Below are positions 46,834 through 57,109 of a stretch of DNA of 64,000 bases, in pieces. The notes beneath the pieces are model-generated. The model was not told the origin of the DNA. It did no database searches and worked only from the letters and a program-made list of their open reading frames with translations. Within the stretch, counting starts at the first letter, position 1. Every line of letters starts with the position of its first letter. The position numbers were made by a program, and so were the translations under genes. Source of the DNA: Vibrio zhanjiangensis. GTDB lineage: Bacteria > Pseudomonadota > Gammaproteobacteria > Enterobacterales > Vibrionaceae. Location: assembly GCF_030161235.1 (NCBI RefSeq), contig NZ_BSPW01000036.1, positions 1 to 64,000 on the forward strand. The letters run 5' to 3'.

Positions 46834-48171
46834 TCAAGCTAAAGATCGGGTTGGTTGCTGATTTGGATAGCGACGGATGTCTTTAATCAACATAGCGACA
46901 ACAAAGACACTCAAAACGACATTAGACATAGGATACGCAAGCCAAATACCTTTCAAGCCAATTAGCTTCGGCATTAAATATAGAAATGGCAGTTGAATCA
47001 ATATATTGCCTATGGTTACGAACATAGCCTTGGCTCCCTTACCTATCGCTTGATAATACGCAGCTGCAACGACCAAGAAACCATCAAAAGCAAGAGCAAA
47101 AAGATGTAAGTGAATGCCTGTGGTAGCACTTTCGATTAACTGTTGATCAGAGTGGTTAAAAACTGAGACAAATATGTTCGGGAATAGATTCAACAAACAC
47201 ATAAAGGTAAGCCCAATGCCTACTGTACTCATGACCGCCATTTTAAGAAGCTTTTTAACATTCACCTGATGATTGGCACCATAGTAATAACTCGCTAAGG
47301 GCTGCATACCATTGGCAATTCCCTCAGCAATGAGATAATACACGGTGACAATATAGCCAAGGATAGCATAAGCCCCAATGATCACTTGATCGCCATAATA
47401 AGCAAATAAACCATTGTGTACAGCGATCATAATTGCGCCATAGGCATACATAAAAAAGCTCGCAAAACCTATAAAGGCTATCTTAGGTACCAAATATAAT
47501 TTGGGTCTAAAACCAGACTTGCCAAGACGCAAAGTAGCTCGGTGAGAAAAAAAGTAACTCACTCCCATAATAGTCACGAACATCTGTGCTAACCCTGTAG
47601 CAATGGCCGCTCCTGTTAATTCCCATTCGAGTATGGCAATAAATACATAGTCGAAAGCAATATTGAGTAGGGCACCTATAACCATCAAACAAGTAGCAAA
47701 GTTTGGGCTGTTATCATTGCGTAATAAAAATGGTATCGAGATTGAGCCCAGCGTAAAAATGCATGCCCCAATAAGAACGTGTAAGTACTGCTGCGCCAAT
47801 TCAAATATACGCTGCTGTGCCCCTTGCCAAAAAATGAAGTCATCAGACAGCCAATAAAGACACCCAGCGACGATTGGCGCTAGAATCACAAGCAGCATAA
47901 AGCCAGTAGCAAGCACTTGCTTAGCCCCCATAGCGTCTTTTTGTCCTTGTCGAATGGAAATCAGAGCACCGGTTCCGACACCAATCATCATCCCGATAGC
48001 CAAAATTGTTCCAATAACGGGCCACGCAATGTTTATCCCTGCTAAACCATCAGCACCCACATAGCGACCGATAAAGATACCATCAACCACTTGATATAAG
48101 CCGTTGACCAGCATTGCTAAGACAGTAGGAAAGGTATATTTAAGAAACTGTCGATGTATTGATATTTGCAT
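46834..48171 (-). CDS. MATE-family multidrug/sodium antiporter
   Basis: A 445-residue inner-membrane protein with about 12 segments. It starts FLKYTFPTVLAMLVNGLYQVVDGIFIGRYVGADGLAGIN, the DinF/NorM-like MATE opening, and repeats a similar pattern in the second half (KIAFIGFASFFMYAYG), as MATE pumps do. Such pumps export cationic drugs in exchange for Na+ or H+; neither substrate nor coupling ion can be read here. It is not one of the well-studied Vibrio NorM proteins as far as I recognise. It stands between vpsR and nlpI, apparently as its own unit. Confidence 0.88.
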   Translation of the reverse strand: MQISIHRQFLKYTFPTVLAMLVNGLYQVVDGIFIGRYVGADGLAGINIAWPVIGTILAIGMMIGVGTGALISIRQGQKDAMGAKQVLATGFMLLVILAPIVAGCLYWLSDDFIFWQGAQQRIFELAQQYLHVLIGACIFTLGSISIPFLLRNDNSPNFATCLMVIGALLNIAFDYVFIAILEWELTGAAIATGLAQMFVTIMGVSYFFSHRATLRLGKSGFRPKLYLVPKIAFIGFASFFMYAYGAIMIAVHNGLFAYYGDQVIIGAYAILGYIVTVYYLIAEGIANGMQPLASYYYGANHQVNVKKLLKMAVMSTVGIGLTFMCLLNLFPNIFVSVFNHSDQQLIESATTGIHLHLFALAFDGFLVVAAAYYQAIGKGAKAMFVTIGNILIQLPFLYLMPKLIGLKGIWLAYPMSNVVLSVFVVAMLIKDIRRYPNQQPTRSLA

Positions 48172-48226
48172 AGAAAACCATTGTTTAAGACGGAATAATA
48201 TTAAAATCTAGCTCCATAGATACACC

Positions 48227-48264
48227 AAAGACCGAAACTTGGCTAAGTTTCGGTCTTTATTTTT
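48227..48264. terminator. Terminator between MATE gene and nlpI
   Basis: AAAGACCGAAACTT and AAGTTTCGGTCTTT form a perfect 14-bp stem with a 4-nt loop, about 14 bp from the nlpI stop, flanked by AAA and TTTATTTTTC. It should end nlpI transcription on the minus strand. Confidence 0.75.
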
Positions 48265-48278
48265 CTTCATGCTATCGA

Positions 48279-49199
48279 TTAGAGAGCAGCTTGCTGTTCT
48301 AGTGAGCTAGGCTTTGCGTTCTTCTGTACTTGTTCGTAGATACTTTGCAATTCAAGGAATGCATAGCGATGCTCAACATAATCGAAAACATTAAACGAAA
48401 TAGCTAACTTGTAGAAAGAAACCGCCTTGGCTAGATCGCGTTCTGTTCCCATTGATTGATAACGTTTTCCCAGATAAAAGTATGCTTCGGTCAAGCGTTG
48501 CGCTCGGATAGTACGATCCTTACTTGTACTATAAATTGCGTTAAATGCGTCCTTTTCTGAAACTTCACCTAACATGATAGCGACAAGAAACCACCCCCAT
48601 TGTCTGTCACCATTTTTGTAACTTTGCTGAAGCTCATTCTTAGCTTGGTCAGGTGAAACCTCAGACTTAACTATATATAACCATAATGCTCTAAAGGGGT
48701 CGCTTGGATCTTGATCGTAATGTTTCTGCATATCTTCAAGAGCTAGGGCAACTCGGTCGCCATAATATAACGCAATTGCTCTGTTACGCGCAGCGTAAGC
48801 ATTATCAGGTGCCAATTCTAGAGCCGAATCAAACGCATCGTACGCGGCATCAAAATTTCTATTTTCTGTAAAATACACGCCGAGTAGATTAAACAACTCA
48901 GACTGGCTTGGAATAATAGCCAATGATTGTTCATAGTCCAACCTAGCCAAGTTTCGCAGGCCTACACTGTCGTAGTAACTGCCTCGCTCAAAATACATCT
49001 TTGCTCGAGCTTCATTTGGCAAGTCATCTCTCTGAAGTAATTGACTCAGCCTTGCAATCTGTACTTCCTGCTGTAGAGTTGGCTGCAAAGCTTCCACCAT
49101 TGGAGGCAAAACCCAATCAGGTTGACGATCAACCAGAGACGAACAGCCCACATTGCCCAATATTGATATGCTCAGTGCAGCAGCCTGAAACCATTTCAC
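48279..49199 (-). CDS. nlpI: Lipoprotein NlpI
   Basis: NlpI is an outer-membrane TPR lipoprotein that acts as adaptor for peptidoglycan hydrolases such as MepS and the protease Prc. The 306-residue product has a signal peptide with lipobox NVGC (Cys19), then TPR units (ARAKMYFERGSYYDSVGLRN, SELFNLLGVYFTENRNFDAAYDAF, NAYAARNRAIALYYG), the layout of E. coli NlpI (294). It follows pnp in the same direction, the pnp-nlpI order of E. coli, separated here by a terminator at 49246-49271. Confidence 0.94.
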   Translation of the reverse strand: MKWFQAAALSISILGNVGCSSLVDRQPDWVLPPMVEALQPTLQQEVQIARLSQLLQRDDLPNEARAKMYFERGSYYDSVGLRNLARLDYEQSLAIIPSQSELFNLLGVYFTENRNFDAAYDAFDSALELAPDNAYAARNRAIALYYGDRVALALEDMQKHYDQDPSDPFRALWLYIVKSEVSPDQAKNELQQSYKNGDRQWGWFLVAIMLGEVSEKDAFNAIYSTSKDRTIRAQRLTEAYFYLGKRYQSMGTERDLAKAVSFYKLAISFNVFDYVEHRYAFLELQSIYEQVQKNAKPSSLEQQAAL

Positions 49200-49245
49200 A
49201 ACTAAATACTCCTGTCGCTAAAACCCTGAATCACGCTGTAGGCAT

Positions 49246-49271
49246 AAAAAAGGGAGCTTAATGCTCCCTTT
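49246..49271 (-). terminator. pnp terminator
   Basis: On the minus strand AAAGGGAGC and GCTCCCTTT form a 9-bp stem with a 5-nt loop followed by six T residues, about 30 bp after the pnp stop and just before nlpI. Confidence 0.85.
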
Positions 49272-49299
49272 ATACCATGCTTTAAGCTAAAGAAGCCAA

Positions 49300-51435
49300 T
49301 TACTCAGCATCAGCCGATGGTTGCTCTGTTGTCACTTCTTCAGCAGGTTTTTCAACCGCTTCTTTCATACTTAAGCGCACTCGACCTTGACGATCGATTT
49401 CAAGCACTTTAACTTGAACTTCCTGACCTTCAGCAAGGTAGTCAGACACCTTCTCAACGCGTTTTTCAGCGATTTGAGAAATGTGCACAAGACCGTCTTT
49501 ACCTGGAAGAATAGTGACAAAAGCGCCAAAATCGGCAAGACGTGCGACTTTACCTGAATATATACGTCCCACTTCAACTTCAGCGGTAATTTCTTCAATA
49601 CGGCGAATCGCTTCTTTCGCAGCAGCACCTTCTGTTGCAGCAATTTTGATCGTACCATCATCTTCAATTTCGATGGTTGTGCCAGTCTCTTCAGTTAGAG
49701 AACGGATCACAGCACCACCCTTACCAATGACATCTTTGATCTTTTCAGCACTGATTTTCATAGTATGAATTCGAGGTGCAAACTCAGAGATGTCGTCACG
49801 AGCGTCAGAAATCGCTTCATCCATCACAGATAGAATGTGCTTACGCGCACCTTGCGCTTGGTTAAGTGCAATTTGCATGATTTCTTTGGTGATACCTTCA
49901 ATCTTGATATCCATCTGCAAAGCAGTAATACCTGTGTTAGTACCTGCAACTTTAAAGTCCATATCACCCAAGTGATCTTCATCACCAAGGATGTCAGAAA
50001 GAACAACGAAATCATCGCCTTCCTTAACAAGTCCCATGGCAATACCGGCAACAGAAGACTTAATTGGAACACCTGCATCCATCAGTGCTAAAGAGGTACC
50101 ACATACTGAAGCCATTGAAGATGAACCATTCGATTCTGTAATTTCTGATACAACACGTACTGTGTATGGGAACTCTTCCACTGAAGGCATAACCGCTGCA
50201 ATGCCACGCTTAGCCAATTTACCATGGCCGATTTCACGGCGTTTAGGTGAACCAACAAACCCTGTTTCGCCTACACAGTAAGGAGGGAAATTATAATGTA
50301 GCAAGAAGTGATCTTTCTTCTCACCCGTTAGCTCATCAATAATTTGAGCATCACGTTGGGTACCAAGAGTTGCTGTCACTAACGCCTGAGTTTCACCACG
50401 AGTGAACAGAGAGGAACCGTGTGTACGAGGTAGAACACCAGTACGTACGTCTAGCGCACGTACCATATCCTTCTCACGGCCATCGATTCGAGGATTACCA
50501 GCGATAATACTACGGCGCACCACCGTCTTCTCAAGATCGTGGAAGACAGTGTGAATTTCTTTGGTATTTGCTTCTGGATCTTCAGCAAGCAAAACTTCGT
50601 TCACCTCTGCTGCAATCTCATGAATACGGTCGTAACGAGCCATTTTTTCAGTGATCTGGTACGCTTCAACTAATTTAGCTTCAGCCAACTCCGCGATCTT
50701 AGCTTTAAGTACTGTGTTCTCTTCAGGCGCAACCCAATCCCAAACAGGCGTAGCAACTTCTGCCTTGAACTCATTGATTGCTTTAATTACAGCTTGCTGC
50801 TGATCGTGGCCGTAAACAACCGCAGATAGCATTTCTTCTTCTGTTAGGTTGTCAGCTTCTGATTCCACCATAAGAACTGCAGATTCAGTACCCGCAACCA
50901 CAAGATCCAGTCTGGATGTAGCCAGCTCGGTTTCACTTGGGTTTAGTACCAATTGACCATTAATATGACCCACACGTGCAGCACCAATAGGACCATTAAA
51001 CGGAATACCTGAAATAGCAAGCGCTGCAGAAGTACCTATCATAGTGACAATATCAGGCTGCACATCTGGGTTCACAGACACGACAGTAGCAATCACTTGC
51101 ACTTCGTTTTTAAACGCATCAGGGAAAAGTGGGCGAATTGGACGGTCAATAAGGCGAGCAGTTAACGTTTCACCTTCAGAAGGACGACCTTCGCGCTTAA
51201 AGAAACCACCTGGGATTTTACCTGCCGCGTATGTACGCTCTTGGTAGTTAACCGTTAGTGGGAAAAAATCTTGGCCTTCAACCGCATCTTTTTTACCTAC
51301 GACAGAGACAAATACTGCGGTATCGTCCATGGTAACCATCACGGCGGCCGTAGCTTGACGAGCGATGACGCCAGTTTCTAGAGTAACGGTATGGTTACCG
51401 TATTGAAATGTTTTAACAACTGGTTTTTCGAACAT
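49300..51435 (-). CDS. pnp: Polynucleotide phosphorylase PNPase
   Basis: PNPase degrades RNA 3' to 5' with phosphate and is a core degradosome enzyme. The 711-residue product has two RNase PH domains ([15 protein letters not shown] near the start; [36 protein letters not shown] linker; [16 protein letters not shown]), a KH domain ([15 protein letters not shown]) and an S1 domain ([19 protein letters not shown]). The start at 51435 follows AAGGAATAACA; the ATG five codons upstream is inferior. It follows rpsO and its leader holds a hairpin for RNase III-type autocontrol. Confidence 0.97.
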   Translation of the reverse strand: MFEKPVVKTFQYGNHTVTLETGVIARQATAAVMVTMDDTAVFVSVVGKKDAVEGQDFFPLTVNYQERTYAAGKIPGGFFKREGRPSEGETLTARLIDRPIRPLFPDAFKNEVQVIATVVSVNPDVQPDIVTMIGTSAALAISGIPFNGPIGAARVGHINGQLVLNPSETELATSRLDLVVAGTESAVLMVESEADNLTEEEMLSAVVYGHDQQQAVIKAINEFKAEVATPVWDWVAPEENTVLKAKIAELAEAKLVEAYQITEKMARYDRIHEIAAEVNEVLLAEDPEANTKEIHTVFHDLEKTVVRRSIIAGNPRIDGREKDMVRALDVRTGVLPRTHGSSLFTRGETQALVTATLGTQRDAQIIDELTGEKKDHFLLHYNFPPYCVGETGFVGSPKRREIGHGKLAKRGIAAVMPSVEEFPYTVRVVSEITESNGSSSMASVCGTSLALMDAGVPIKSSVAGIAMGLVKEGDDFVVLSDILGDEDHLGDMDFKVAGTNTGITALQMDIKIEGITKEIMQIALNQAQGARKHILSVMDEAISDARDDISEFAPRIHTMKISAEKIKDVIGKGGAVIRSLTEETGTTIEIEDDGTIKIAATEGAAAKEAIRRIEEITAEVEVGRIYSGKVARLADFGAFVTILPGKDGLVHISQIAEKRVEKVSDYLAEGQEVQVKVLEIDRQGRVRLSMKEAVEKPAEEVTTEQPSADAE

Positions 51436-51507
51436 TGTTATTCCTTGCATCTAAGGGCCCTAAATCGGCTCTCAGAGTGTGTTAAATGACACTCAAGGCA
51501 CTACAAA

Positions 51508-51579
51508 TCGCGACTAGTAAAAATGCACTGCCTCAAGATGAAACGTCTCAAGAGGCAATGTCACTTATAATAGTCGCGA
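51508..51579 (-). promoter_or_regulatory. pnp leader stem-loop (probable RNase III site)
   Basis: TCGCGACTA (51508-51516) pairs perfectly with TAGTCGCGA (51571-51579), and inside it TGCCTC (51529-51534) pairs with GAGGCA (51552-51557). The result is a long interrupted hairpin about 75 nt upstream of the pnp start. E. coli pnp mRNA has a leader stem cut by RNase III before PNPase represses its own mRNA. The same role is inferred. Confidence 0.72.
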
Positions 51580-51630
51580 CCTTTTGGTCGACTAGGTTGA
51601 CTGTAATGCGATGAGCTTTACCTTTACGAA

Positions 51631-51698
51631 CTCATAAAATATGAGCACGCGCGTGCGTAGTATAACGAGATAAATTTGATTTGGCTAAATTTAGCCAA
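51631..51698. repeat. Cluster of palindromes in the rpsO-pnp spacer
   Basis: Three perfect symmetric elements occur in 68 bp: CTCATA-AAA-TATGAG (51631-51645), GCACGCGCGTGC (51645-51656) and TTGGCTAAATTTAGCCAA (51681-51698). A TATACT at 51659-51664 (minus strand) may be the -10 of a pnp promoter, with the 18-bp palindrome over its -35 region. The 321-bp rpsO-pnp gap is otherwise the rpsO terminator and the pnp leader. Confidence 0.65.
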
Positions 51699-51699
51699 C

Positions 51700-51725
51700 A
51701 AAAAAGGGGCAAAAAGCCCCTTTTT
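51700..51725 (-). terminator. rpsO terminator
   Basis: On the minus strand a GGGGC/GCCCC stem extended by A-T pairs, with a T-rich loop and a trailing TTTTTT, lies about 30 bp after the rpsO stop. It would end rpsO transcripts while allowing some read-through into pnp, as in E. coli. Confidence 0.88.
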
Positions 51726-51756
51726 CGACAAACTGCTCTATGCTATCGCTGTATTA

Positions 51757-52026
51757 TTAGCGACGTAGGCCTAGACGCTTGATTAGGTCATGGTAACGAT
51801 CTAGGTCTTTACCTTTTAGGTAGTCTAGAAGCTTACGACGACGAGAAACCATACGTAGAAGACCACGACGGCTGTGGTGATCGCCTTTATGAGCTTTGAA
51901 GTGACCTTGTAGGTGGTTGATAGAAGCGGTAAGTAGAGCTACTTGAACTTCTGGTGAACCTGTGTCGCCTTCGCCACGTGCGTAATCAGCAACGATTGCT
52001 GCTTTAGTTTCTGCATTCAGAGACAT
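51757..52026 (-). CDS. rpsO: 30S ribosomal protein S15
   Basis: S15 is an early-binding 30S protein. The 89-residue product carries the full family text: [38 protein letters not shown] is recognised in parts ([34 protein letters not shown]). Length equals the E. coli protein. It heads the rpsO-pnp unit. AGGAGAGAA before the ATG (minus strand) is a strong ribosome site. Confidence 0.98.
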   Translation of the reverse strand: MSLNAETKAAIVADYARGEGDTGSPEVQVALLTASINHLQGHFKAHKGDHHSRRGLLRMVSRRRKLLDYLKGKDLDRYHDLIKRLGLRR

Positions 52027-52099
52027 TATTCTCTCCTAATAAGAGTAAGTTAAACACTGTGCCAGCCAATCTCTGATTCAGCCGACACGAGGAGCGCGA

Positions 52100-52128
52100 A
52101 TTATAGGGGATAGACAAGGTGTAAGCAA
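52100..52128 (-). promoter_or_regulatory. rpsO promoter
   Basis: On the minus strand TTGCTT (52123-52128) is followed after 17 bp by a perfect TATAAT (52100-52105) and a GC-rich discriminator (TCGCGC), about 70 bp before rpsO. Confidence 0.7.
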
Positions 52129-52303
52129 TAGGAATTTTATCTCGCACTTTCAGAGATCTCTGAATAATAGCCCTCAAATCTCTCTCTAACCAAGCAATAA
52201 AACGTATCGAATTTCACGCCAATTTAGCCATCATTCCTATCTTCTACATTTCTGTTACACTTAGCTGATTAAAAGCTATCTTTCTGAAATAACAGGAATC
52301 CAT

Positions 52304-53002
52304 ATGAAACTTGGCATCATAGGTGCGATGGAGCAAGAAGTTACCCTCTTGAAGCAAGCCATCACGGGGATGAAACAAACCGCTAAGGCCGGCTGTACCT
52401 TTTTCTCCGGACAACTTAATGGGGTAGATGTTGTTCTTCTTCAATCAGGTATAGGAAAAGTCGCGGCTGCGGTGGGCACCACTATCCTTTTGGACCAGCA
52501 TCAACCAGACTTTGTAATAAACACAGGCTCAGCAGGCGGCTTTGATCCGACATTGAACTTAGGTGATGTGGTTATTTCAACTGAAGTTCGCCATCACGAC
52601 GCCGATGTTACCGCCTTCGGCTACGAAATGGGGCAAATGGCAGGTCAGCCAGCATCATTTGCCGCAGACCCTAGATTAATGGATATTGCTGAAAAAGCCT
52701 TATCTCAAATGGATGGTCAGCATGCCGTACGGGGACTGATTTGTACAGGTGATGCGTTTATTTGTTCTAGTGAACGCCAAGCGTTTATCCGACAGCATTT
52801 CCCTTCTGTCGTGGCAGTTGAAATGGAAGCCTCTGCGATCGCTCAAGTTTGTCACCAATTTAAAGTGCCTTTCGTCGTGGTGCGAGCTATTTCCGATGTT
52901 GCAGATAAGGAATCTCCCATGAGCTTCGATGAGTTCCTACCTTTAGCTGCGAAAAGCTCATCTGAAATGGTGTTCAAAATGATCAACTTGCTCAAACTAT
53001 AA
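52304..53002 (+). CDS. mtnN: 5'-methylthioadenosine / S-adenosylhomocysteine nucleosidase MtnN (Pfs)
   Basis: MtnN cleaves adenine from methylthioadenosine, S-adenosylhomocysteine and 5'-deoxyadenosine, and produces the ribosylhomocysteine used by LuxS. The 232-residue product begins [20 protein letters not shown] and has the catalytic region [36 protein letters not shown] and the active-site Asp in [21 protein letters not shown] precedes the ATG. It leads mtnN-cbiB-btuF, a pairing with B12 genes known from E. coli (mtnN-btuF). Confidence 0.97.
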   Translation: MKLGIIGAMEQEVTLLKQAITGMKQTAKAGCTFFSGQLNGVDVVLLQSGIGKVAAAVGTTILLDQHQPDFVINTGSAGGFDPTLNLGDVVISTEVRHHDADVTAFGYEMGQMAGQPASFAADPRLMDIAEKALSQMDGQHAVRGLICTGDAFICSSERQAFIRQHFPSVVAVEMEASAIAQVCHQFKVPFVVVRAISDVADKESPMSFDEFLPLAAKSSSEMVFKMINLLKL

Positions 53003-53019
53003 TTGGGTTATAAATCGTC

Positions 53020-53973
53020 TTGGAAGCGCTCTTTAATCAACTTTACTCAAATGGCGCCCTACTTGTTTTGTGGGGCGCTTTACTGTTTCACTTGATTCTA
53101 CCTTTTCCAAGAGAAGCCCACCCTGCTATTTTATGGCATAAATTTGCAGAGCAGCTTGCTGACAAAGTAAATACTCACTCCAGTTATTCTCAAAGTATAA
53201 TTTCTGGCACCTTAGCTTTGCTGCTGATGACGATTCCCATGTTTGCGCTTCTCTTAGCACTAAAACCTCTCGTCTGGCAGGCTCAGTTATTTGATTTAGC
53301 CTTGCTTTTACTCGCCATAGATTGGCGCAATACGGACAAATTCACCAATCAATTTGTCCTAGCGATGGCAAGAGAAGATAAAGAACACGCCAAAATGCTA
53401 CTCACACCTATCGTCAATCGTTCTACCCACTCTTTATCTTTACTTGGCTTGGGTAAAGCGGGAACAGAAACCCTCATCATGTCCTACGGGCGAAATGTGG
53501 TTGGCGTATTGTTCTGGTACGCATTGACAGGAGGTATCGGTGCTTTTCTGTATAGAATGACGGTTGAGCTGGGCAGAGCTTGGTCTCCTTCGAGAAAGCG
53601 ATTCTCGCCCTTTGGTATTCCTGTGATTCGATTGGTCGTCATATTGGATTACGTTCCCCTGCGTCTCTTTGCTTTGATGGTGGCTGTTGGCAAAAGAACC
53701 CATGAAGTGTTTGCTCTACTTAAATTGCAGGCAGGCTCTTGGCCTCTGCCCGGTCCAGCTTGGCTACTTGTCGCTGTTGGCGCGAAACAACAGCTCTCTC
53801 TGGGAGGGCCTGCGATATATGAGGGCAGTAAGGCGATTCGAAGCAAATTAGGAGGCAGAATAGCCCCCTCAGCAATTCATATTGCTCAAGTACAACGCTT
53901 GCTTGCCTGGAGAATGTTCGCATGGATAGTCCTACAAAGTGCGATTATGGGCTTCGTATATCAGGGGATTTGA
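53020..53973 (+). CDS. CobD/CbiB-family membrane protein, TTG start
   Basis: A 317-residue membrane protein with several hydrophobic segments that resembles adenosylcobinamide-phosphate synthase CbiB/CobD: PFPREAHPAILW near the start, NRSTHSLSLLGLGKAGTETLIMSYGRNVVG and FWYALTGGIGAFLYRMTVELG in the middle, and LDYVPLRLFALMV and LGGPAIYEG later. It looks divergent from classical CbiB. It lies between mtnN and btuF, so a cobalamin salvage role is likely. The start is TTG at 53020: it is the only start-type codon between an in-frame TAA (53011-53013) and the first hydrophobic segment. The ribosome site is weak. Confidence 0.78.
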   Translation: MEALFNQLYSNGALLVLWGALLFHLILPFPREAHPAILWHKFAEQLADKVNTHSSYSQSIISGTLALLLMTIPMFALLLALKPLVWQAQLFDLALLLLAIDWRNTDKFTNQFVLAMAREDKEHAKMLLTPIVNRSTHSLSLLGLGKAGTETLIMSYGRNVVGVLFWYALTGGIGAFLYRMTVELGRAWSPSRKRFSPFGIPVIRLVVILDYVPLRLFALMVAVGKRTHEVFALLKLQAGSWPLPGPAWLLVAVGAKQQLSLGGPAIYEGSKAIRSKLGGRIAPSAIHIAQVQRLLAWRMFAWIVLQSAIMGFVYQGI

Positions 53974-54798
53974 ATGTCTTTTCTGCGACTAATGTTAATC
54001 TTAATTATTTTCCCGACAAGCCTGTCAGCCGCGCCCGTAGAGCGGGTGATAAGTTTAGCACCTCACATCACTGAACTGGTATACGCCGCAGGTCTTGGAG
54101 ATAAACTGGTTGCCGTCAGTGAACACAGTGATTACCCACCACAAGCTAGGAAAATTGAAACTGTCGCCAACCATCAAGGTCTGAAACTGGAACGTATTAT
54201 CACACTAAAGCCGGATCTGGTTATTGCATGGCCGGGAGGCAACCCAGCCAAAGAGCTCGACAAGCTCAAAGCGTTTAATATCAATGTATTGGCAATAAAC
54301 ATCCGATCACTAGACGATATTGCTCAGTCTCTTGAAGCGTTAAGTCAGTACGCACCTGATCCTGATATCGGTCTGCAGGCGGCAACAGACTTTCGACAAC
54401 AGCTTTCCAAGCTCAAGCAGCAATATCAAATTACTATCCCTATTCGCTATTTCTATCAGCTTAGTGATCAACCGCTAATGACCGTGGCCAAGAGCCAGTG
54501 GCCTAGCGAAGTTTTCTCATTTTGTGGTGGCGTCAACGTGTTTGAAAATAGTTCGGTTCCCTACCCTCAAGTTGGCCAAGAGCAAGTCATTTTAAAAAAT
54601 CCCGATGTTATTTTTTCGTCACAATATTCTTCTGCTCTTTCTCTATGGTCAAAGTGGGAGCCCCAAATGACTGCGATACAAAATCATCATGTTTGGTCTA
54701 TTAATTCAGATTGGTTGAGTAGACCCACGCCAAGAACTATCAAGGCCATTAACCAAGTGTGTATGTACTTTGAAACTTTGCGGAAACACACTTCGTAG
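53974..54798 (+). CDS. btuF: Vitamin B12-binding periplasmic protein BtuF
   Basis: BtuF delivers vitamin B12 to the BtuCD ABC importer. The 274-residue product has an N-terminal signal peptide (to about SLSAAPV), then RVISLAPHITELVYAAGLGDKLVAVSEHSDYP, DLVIAWPGGNPAKELDKL and the C-terminal SRPTPRTIKAI, fitting the cluster A-8 binding-protein fold. The ATG follows the cbiB stop with no gap (TGA-ATG), so translation is coupled. No BtuC or BtuD gene is in the window. No cobalamin riboswitch was recognised upstream of the operon. Confidence 0.93.
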   Translation: MSFLRLMLILIIFPTSLSAAPVERVISLAPHITELVYAAGLGDKLVAVSEHSDYPPQARKIETVANHQGLKLERIITLKPDLVIAWPGGNPAKELDKLKAFNINVLAINIRSLDDIAQSLEALSQYAPDPDIGLQAATDFRQQLSKLKQQYQITIPIRYFYQLSDQPLMTVAKSQWPSEVFSFCGGVNVFENSSVPYPQVGQEQVILKNPDVIFSSQYSSALSLWSKWEPQMTAIQNHHVWSINSDWLSRPTPRTIKAINQVCMYFETLRKHTS

Positions 54799-54817
54799 AG
54801 AGAAGATACATTAGATT

Positions 54818-54847
54818 AAAAAAGGTCACCGAAGTGACCTTTTAATT
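54818..54847. terminator. btuF / thrC bidirectional terminator
   Basis: AAAAAAGGTCAC and GTGACCTTTT form a perfect stem with a 4-nt loop, with A and T runs at its ends, about 20 bp after btuF and 7 bp beyond the convergent thrC stop. Confidence 0.88.
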
Positions 54848-54853
54848 GACTTC

Positions 54854-56140
54854 CTACTGACCGCAAACTCGATACAATACGTCTTTTAATAATTCAAAAT
54901 CATTGGCTAAATCTTCTGAAAGCAGATCCATTGCGGCATGTTTCGCTAATGGCCCAGGAAGATCGATATCTGTTCCAAGGATGTCATCAACCACTTCCTT
55001 AAATTTCGCCGGATGCGCTGTACATAAGAAAAGCCCAGTTTCACCGTCTTGCAACTGCTCATCCAATAAACGATAAGCAATCGCGCCATGAGGTTCACAG
55101 AGATAACCTTGAGCGTAAAGCGCTTTTACAGATTCAGCACTCTGCTGGTCAGTAACCGCTCCTTTACCAAGCGTTTCCAACCCCCACTTTTTAATACGAC
55201 AAAGCTCTTCAATTCTCGGCCAGTTATTTGGCTGGCTGACATCCATTGCATTTGAAGTCGTGGCTATCGTTGCTTTAGGTTCCCAGTTACCCGTTTCTAG
55301 GTATCGAGGAACAGTGTCATTGACATTAGTCGCGGCGATAAAACGCTTGATAGGAAGGCCTAATGCCTTAGCCAACAGTCCAGCGGTCAGATTGCCAAAA
55401 TTACCACTAGGCACTGAAACCACTAAATTCTCACGCTGCTCTTTACTCATCTGCGCAGCCGCTTCAAAGTAATAACAAATTTGCGCCATTAGTCGACTGA
55501 TATTAATTGAGTTTGCTGAATTTAGCCCGATATCGTCTCGCAGTTTTGCATCATCAAAGGCTTGTTTAACAAGGGATTGACAGTCATCAAAATCACCATC
55601 AATTGCGACGGTATGAATATTCTTACCCAAAGTACAAAATAGTTTTTCTTGCAATGGGCTAATTTTTCCTTTCGGGTACAAAATAACGACATTAATGTCT
55701 TCCATACCATAGAAAGCATGCGCTACAGCGGCACCAGTATCACCCGATGTAGCCGTTAGAATCGTGATCTTGCCACCATCAGAAACCGTTGCCAGAGATT
55801 GAGCCATGAAACGACCGCCAAAGTCTTTAAACGCAAGTGTAGGCCCATGGAATAGCTCCAATGCATACAGGTTATCTGTGACTGCTTTAATTGGCGCTGG
55901 AAACTGAAAAGCCGCATCTACCATAGCATTGACGGTTTCTTCGGATAATTCATCACCAATCAAACGAGAAAGAATCTTAGTACTACGAGAAACAAAATCT
56001 TCAGCTAACAGAGAATCAATATCGTCAAAAGCGGGCAATTGCGCTGGAAAAAATAAACCTTGGTTGCGACCCAAGCCTTGGCGAACAGCTTGAGCAAAGG
56101 ACACTTGTTGATCATTTTCTTTTATATTATAAAGCTTCAT
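54854..56140 (-). CDS. thrC: Threonine synthase ThrC
   Basis: ThrC converts O-phosphohomoserine to threonine with pyridoxal phosphate. The 428-residue product contains the cofactor lysine in [27 protein letters not shown], and [13 protein letters not shown], all threonine-synthase marks. The length matches E. coli ThrC (428). The ATG overlaps the thrB stop by 4 bp (ATGA), showing translational coupling at the end of thrABC. Confidence 0.97.
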   Translation of the reverse strand: MKLYNIKENDQQVSFAQAVRQGLGRNQGLFFPAQLPAFDDIDSLLAEDFVSRSTKILSRLIGDELSEETVNAMVDAAFQFPAPIKAVTDNLYALELFHGPTLAFKDFGGRFMAQSLATVSDGGKITILTATSGDTGAAVAHAFYGMEDINVVILYPKGKISPLQEKLFCTLGKNIHTVAIDGDFDDCQSLVKQAFDDAKLRDDIGLNSANSINISRLMAQICYYFEAAAQMSKEQRENLVVSVPSGNFGNLTAGLLAKALGLPIKRFIAATNVNDTVPRYLETGNWEPKATIATTSNAMDVSQPNNWPRIEELCRIKKWGLETLGKGAVTDQQSAESVKALYAQGYLCEPHGAIAYRLLDEQLQDGETGLFLCTAHPAKFKEVVDDILGTDIDLPGPLAKHAAMDLLSEDLANDFELLKDVLYRVCGQ

Positions 56141-57105
56141 AGCTCACTTCCTGTTACTTGGGATCCCTGCTTGTCCAATTGACAAATATGGACGAATCCT
56201 TCTTGGTTTTGTACGTAATTTTGTTCTAACCACCGAGCCACGCGCTCAGCAACATCTTTATCTTTGCAAATACTAAATAGTGTTGGACCACTTCCGGAAA
56301 TGCCTGTCGCTAAAGCCCCAGCGCTAGCTGCATATTGCCTCGCTTTGGCAAAACCCGGTAACAATTTCTCACGGTATGGCTCAGCTACCACATCTTTGAT
56401 CATCTTTGCTGCTAATTGAGGCTGATTAGAATGACAAGCATGAATAAAGCCGCCTAAATGACGACCATGAGCAATAATATCTTGGCGGCGATACTGGGAA
56501 GGCAAAATTTCACGAGCTTCAGCGGTCGAGACTTTGATTCCCGGATACGCCATGACCCAGTACCAATGTTCAAAACAGGGCACCTCCTGAGAAATAATAT
56601 CCAGCTCTTCCAATATCAGTTGCACACCTCCGAGAAAGCATGGCGCAACATTATCATAGTGGATACCACCAGATATTTGCCCTTCCATTTCTCCCATTAA
56701 TTTCAAAAGCTGAGTTTGATCTAACGGTTTCCCGTGAAATTGATTTAACGCATCCAACGCCGCGACTATCGAGCAAGCACTCGAGCCCAGCCCAGAGCCT
56801 ATAGGCATATTTTTTTCAAGCGTCATTTCGACAGGTAACAGGGCGATATTTTTTTTATCCAGTTCTCTTGCAAAGACTCGCCAGCAGTCGTAAACAATAT
56901 TTTCTTTCGGATTTTGAGGCAGTTTGGAAACAAAACTCCCAGCAGTTTTAAGACTAAAAGGGGCCTCGCCCGCTGTGACCATCACTCGGTCACCCAACAA
57001 TGTCCCATCAATTGGAGATACGGCTGCTCCAAGAATATCAAAACCGACACTTACATTTCCAATCGACGCGGGTGCGTAGACGACGACATCCATACCAATA
57101 CTCAT
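56137..57105 (-). CDS. thrB: Homoserine kinase ThrB
   Basis: ThrB phosphorylates homoserine. The 322-residue product is a GHMP kinase with the ATP loop [18 protein letters not shown] near residue 85-102, the start [20 protein letters not shown], and the C-terminal [12 protein letters not shown]. The start at 57105 (MSIGMDVVV) follows TTGGGGTTTAAACGA; ATGs at 57093 and 57120 are alternatives, the latter overlapping thrA. It is the second gene of thrABC, only a few bases after the thrA stop (57110). Confidence 0.96.
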   Translation of the reverse strand: MSIGMDVVVYAPASIGNVSVGFDILGAAVSPIDGTLLGDRVMVTAGEAPFSLKTAGSFVSKLPQNPKENIVYDCWRVFARELDKKNIALLPVEMTLEKNMPIGSGLGSSACSIVAALDALNQFHGKPLDQTQLLKLMGEMEGQISGGIHYDNVAPCFLGGVQLILEELDIISQEVPCFEHWYWVMAYPGIKVSTAEAREILPSQYRRQDIIAHGRHLGGFIHACHSNQPQLAAKMIKDVVAEPYREKLLPGFAKARQYAASAGALATGISGSGPTLFSICKDKDVAERVARWLEQNYVQNQEGFVHICQLDKQGSQVTGSEL

Positions 57106-57109
57106 TCGT

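Noticed and set aside
52027-52303. Cobalamin riboswitch before mtnN-cbiB-btuF
   Set aside because: I looked for a B12-box-like segment and a long structured leader and found only the rpsO promoter and a short mtnN leader.
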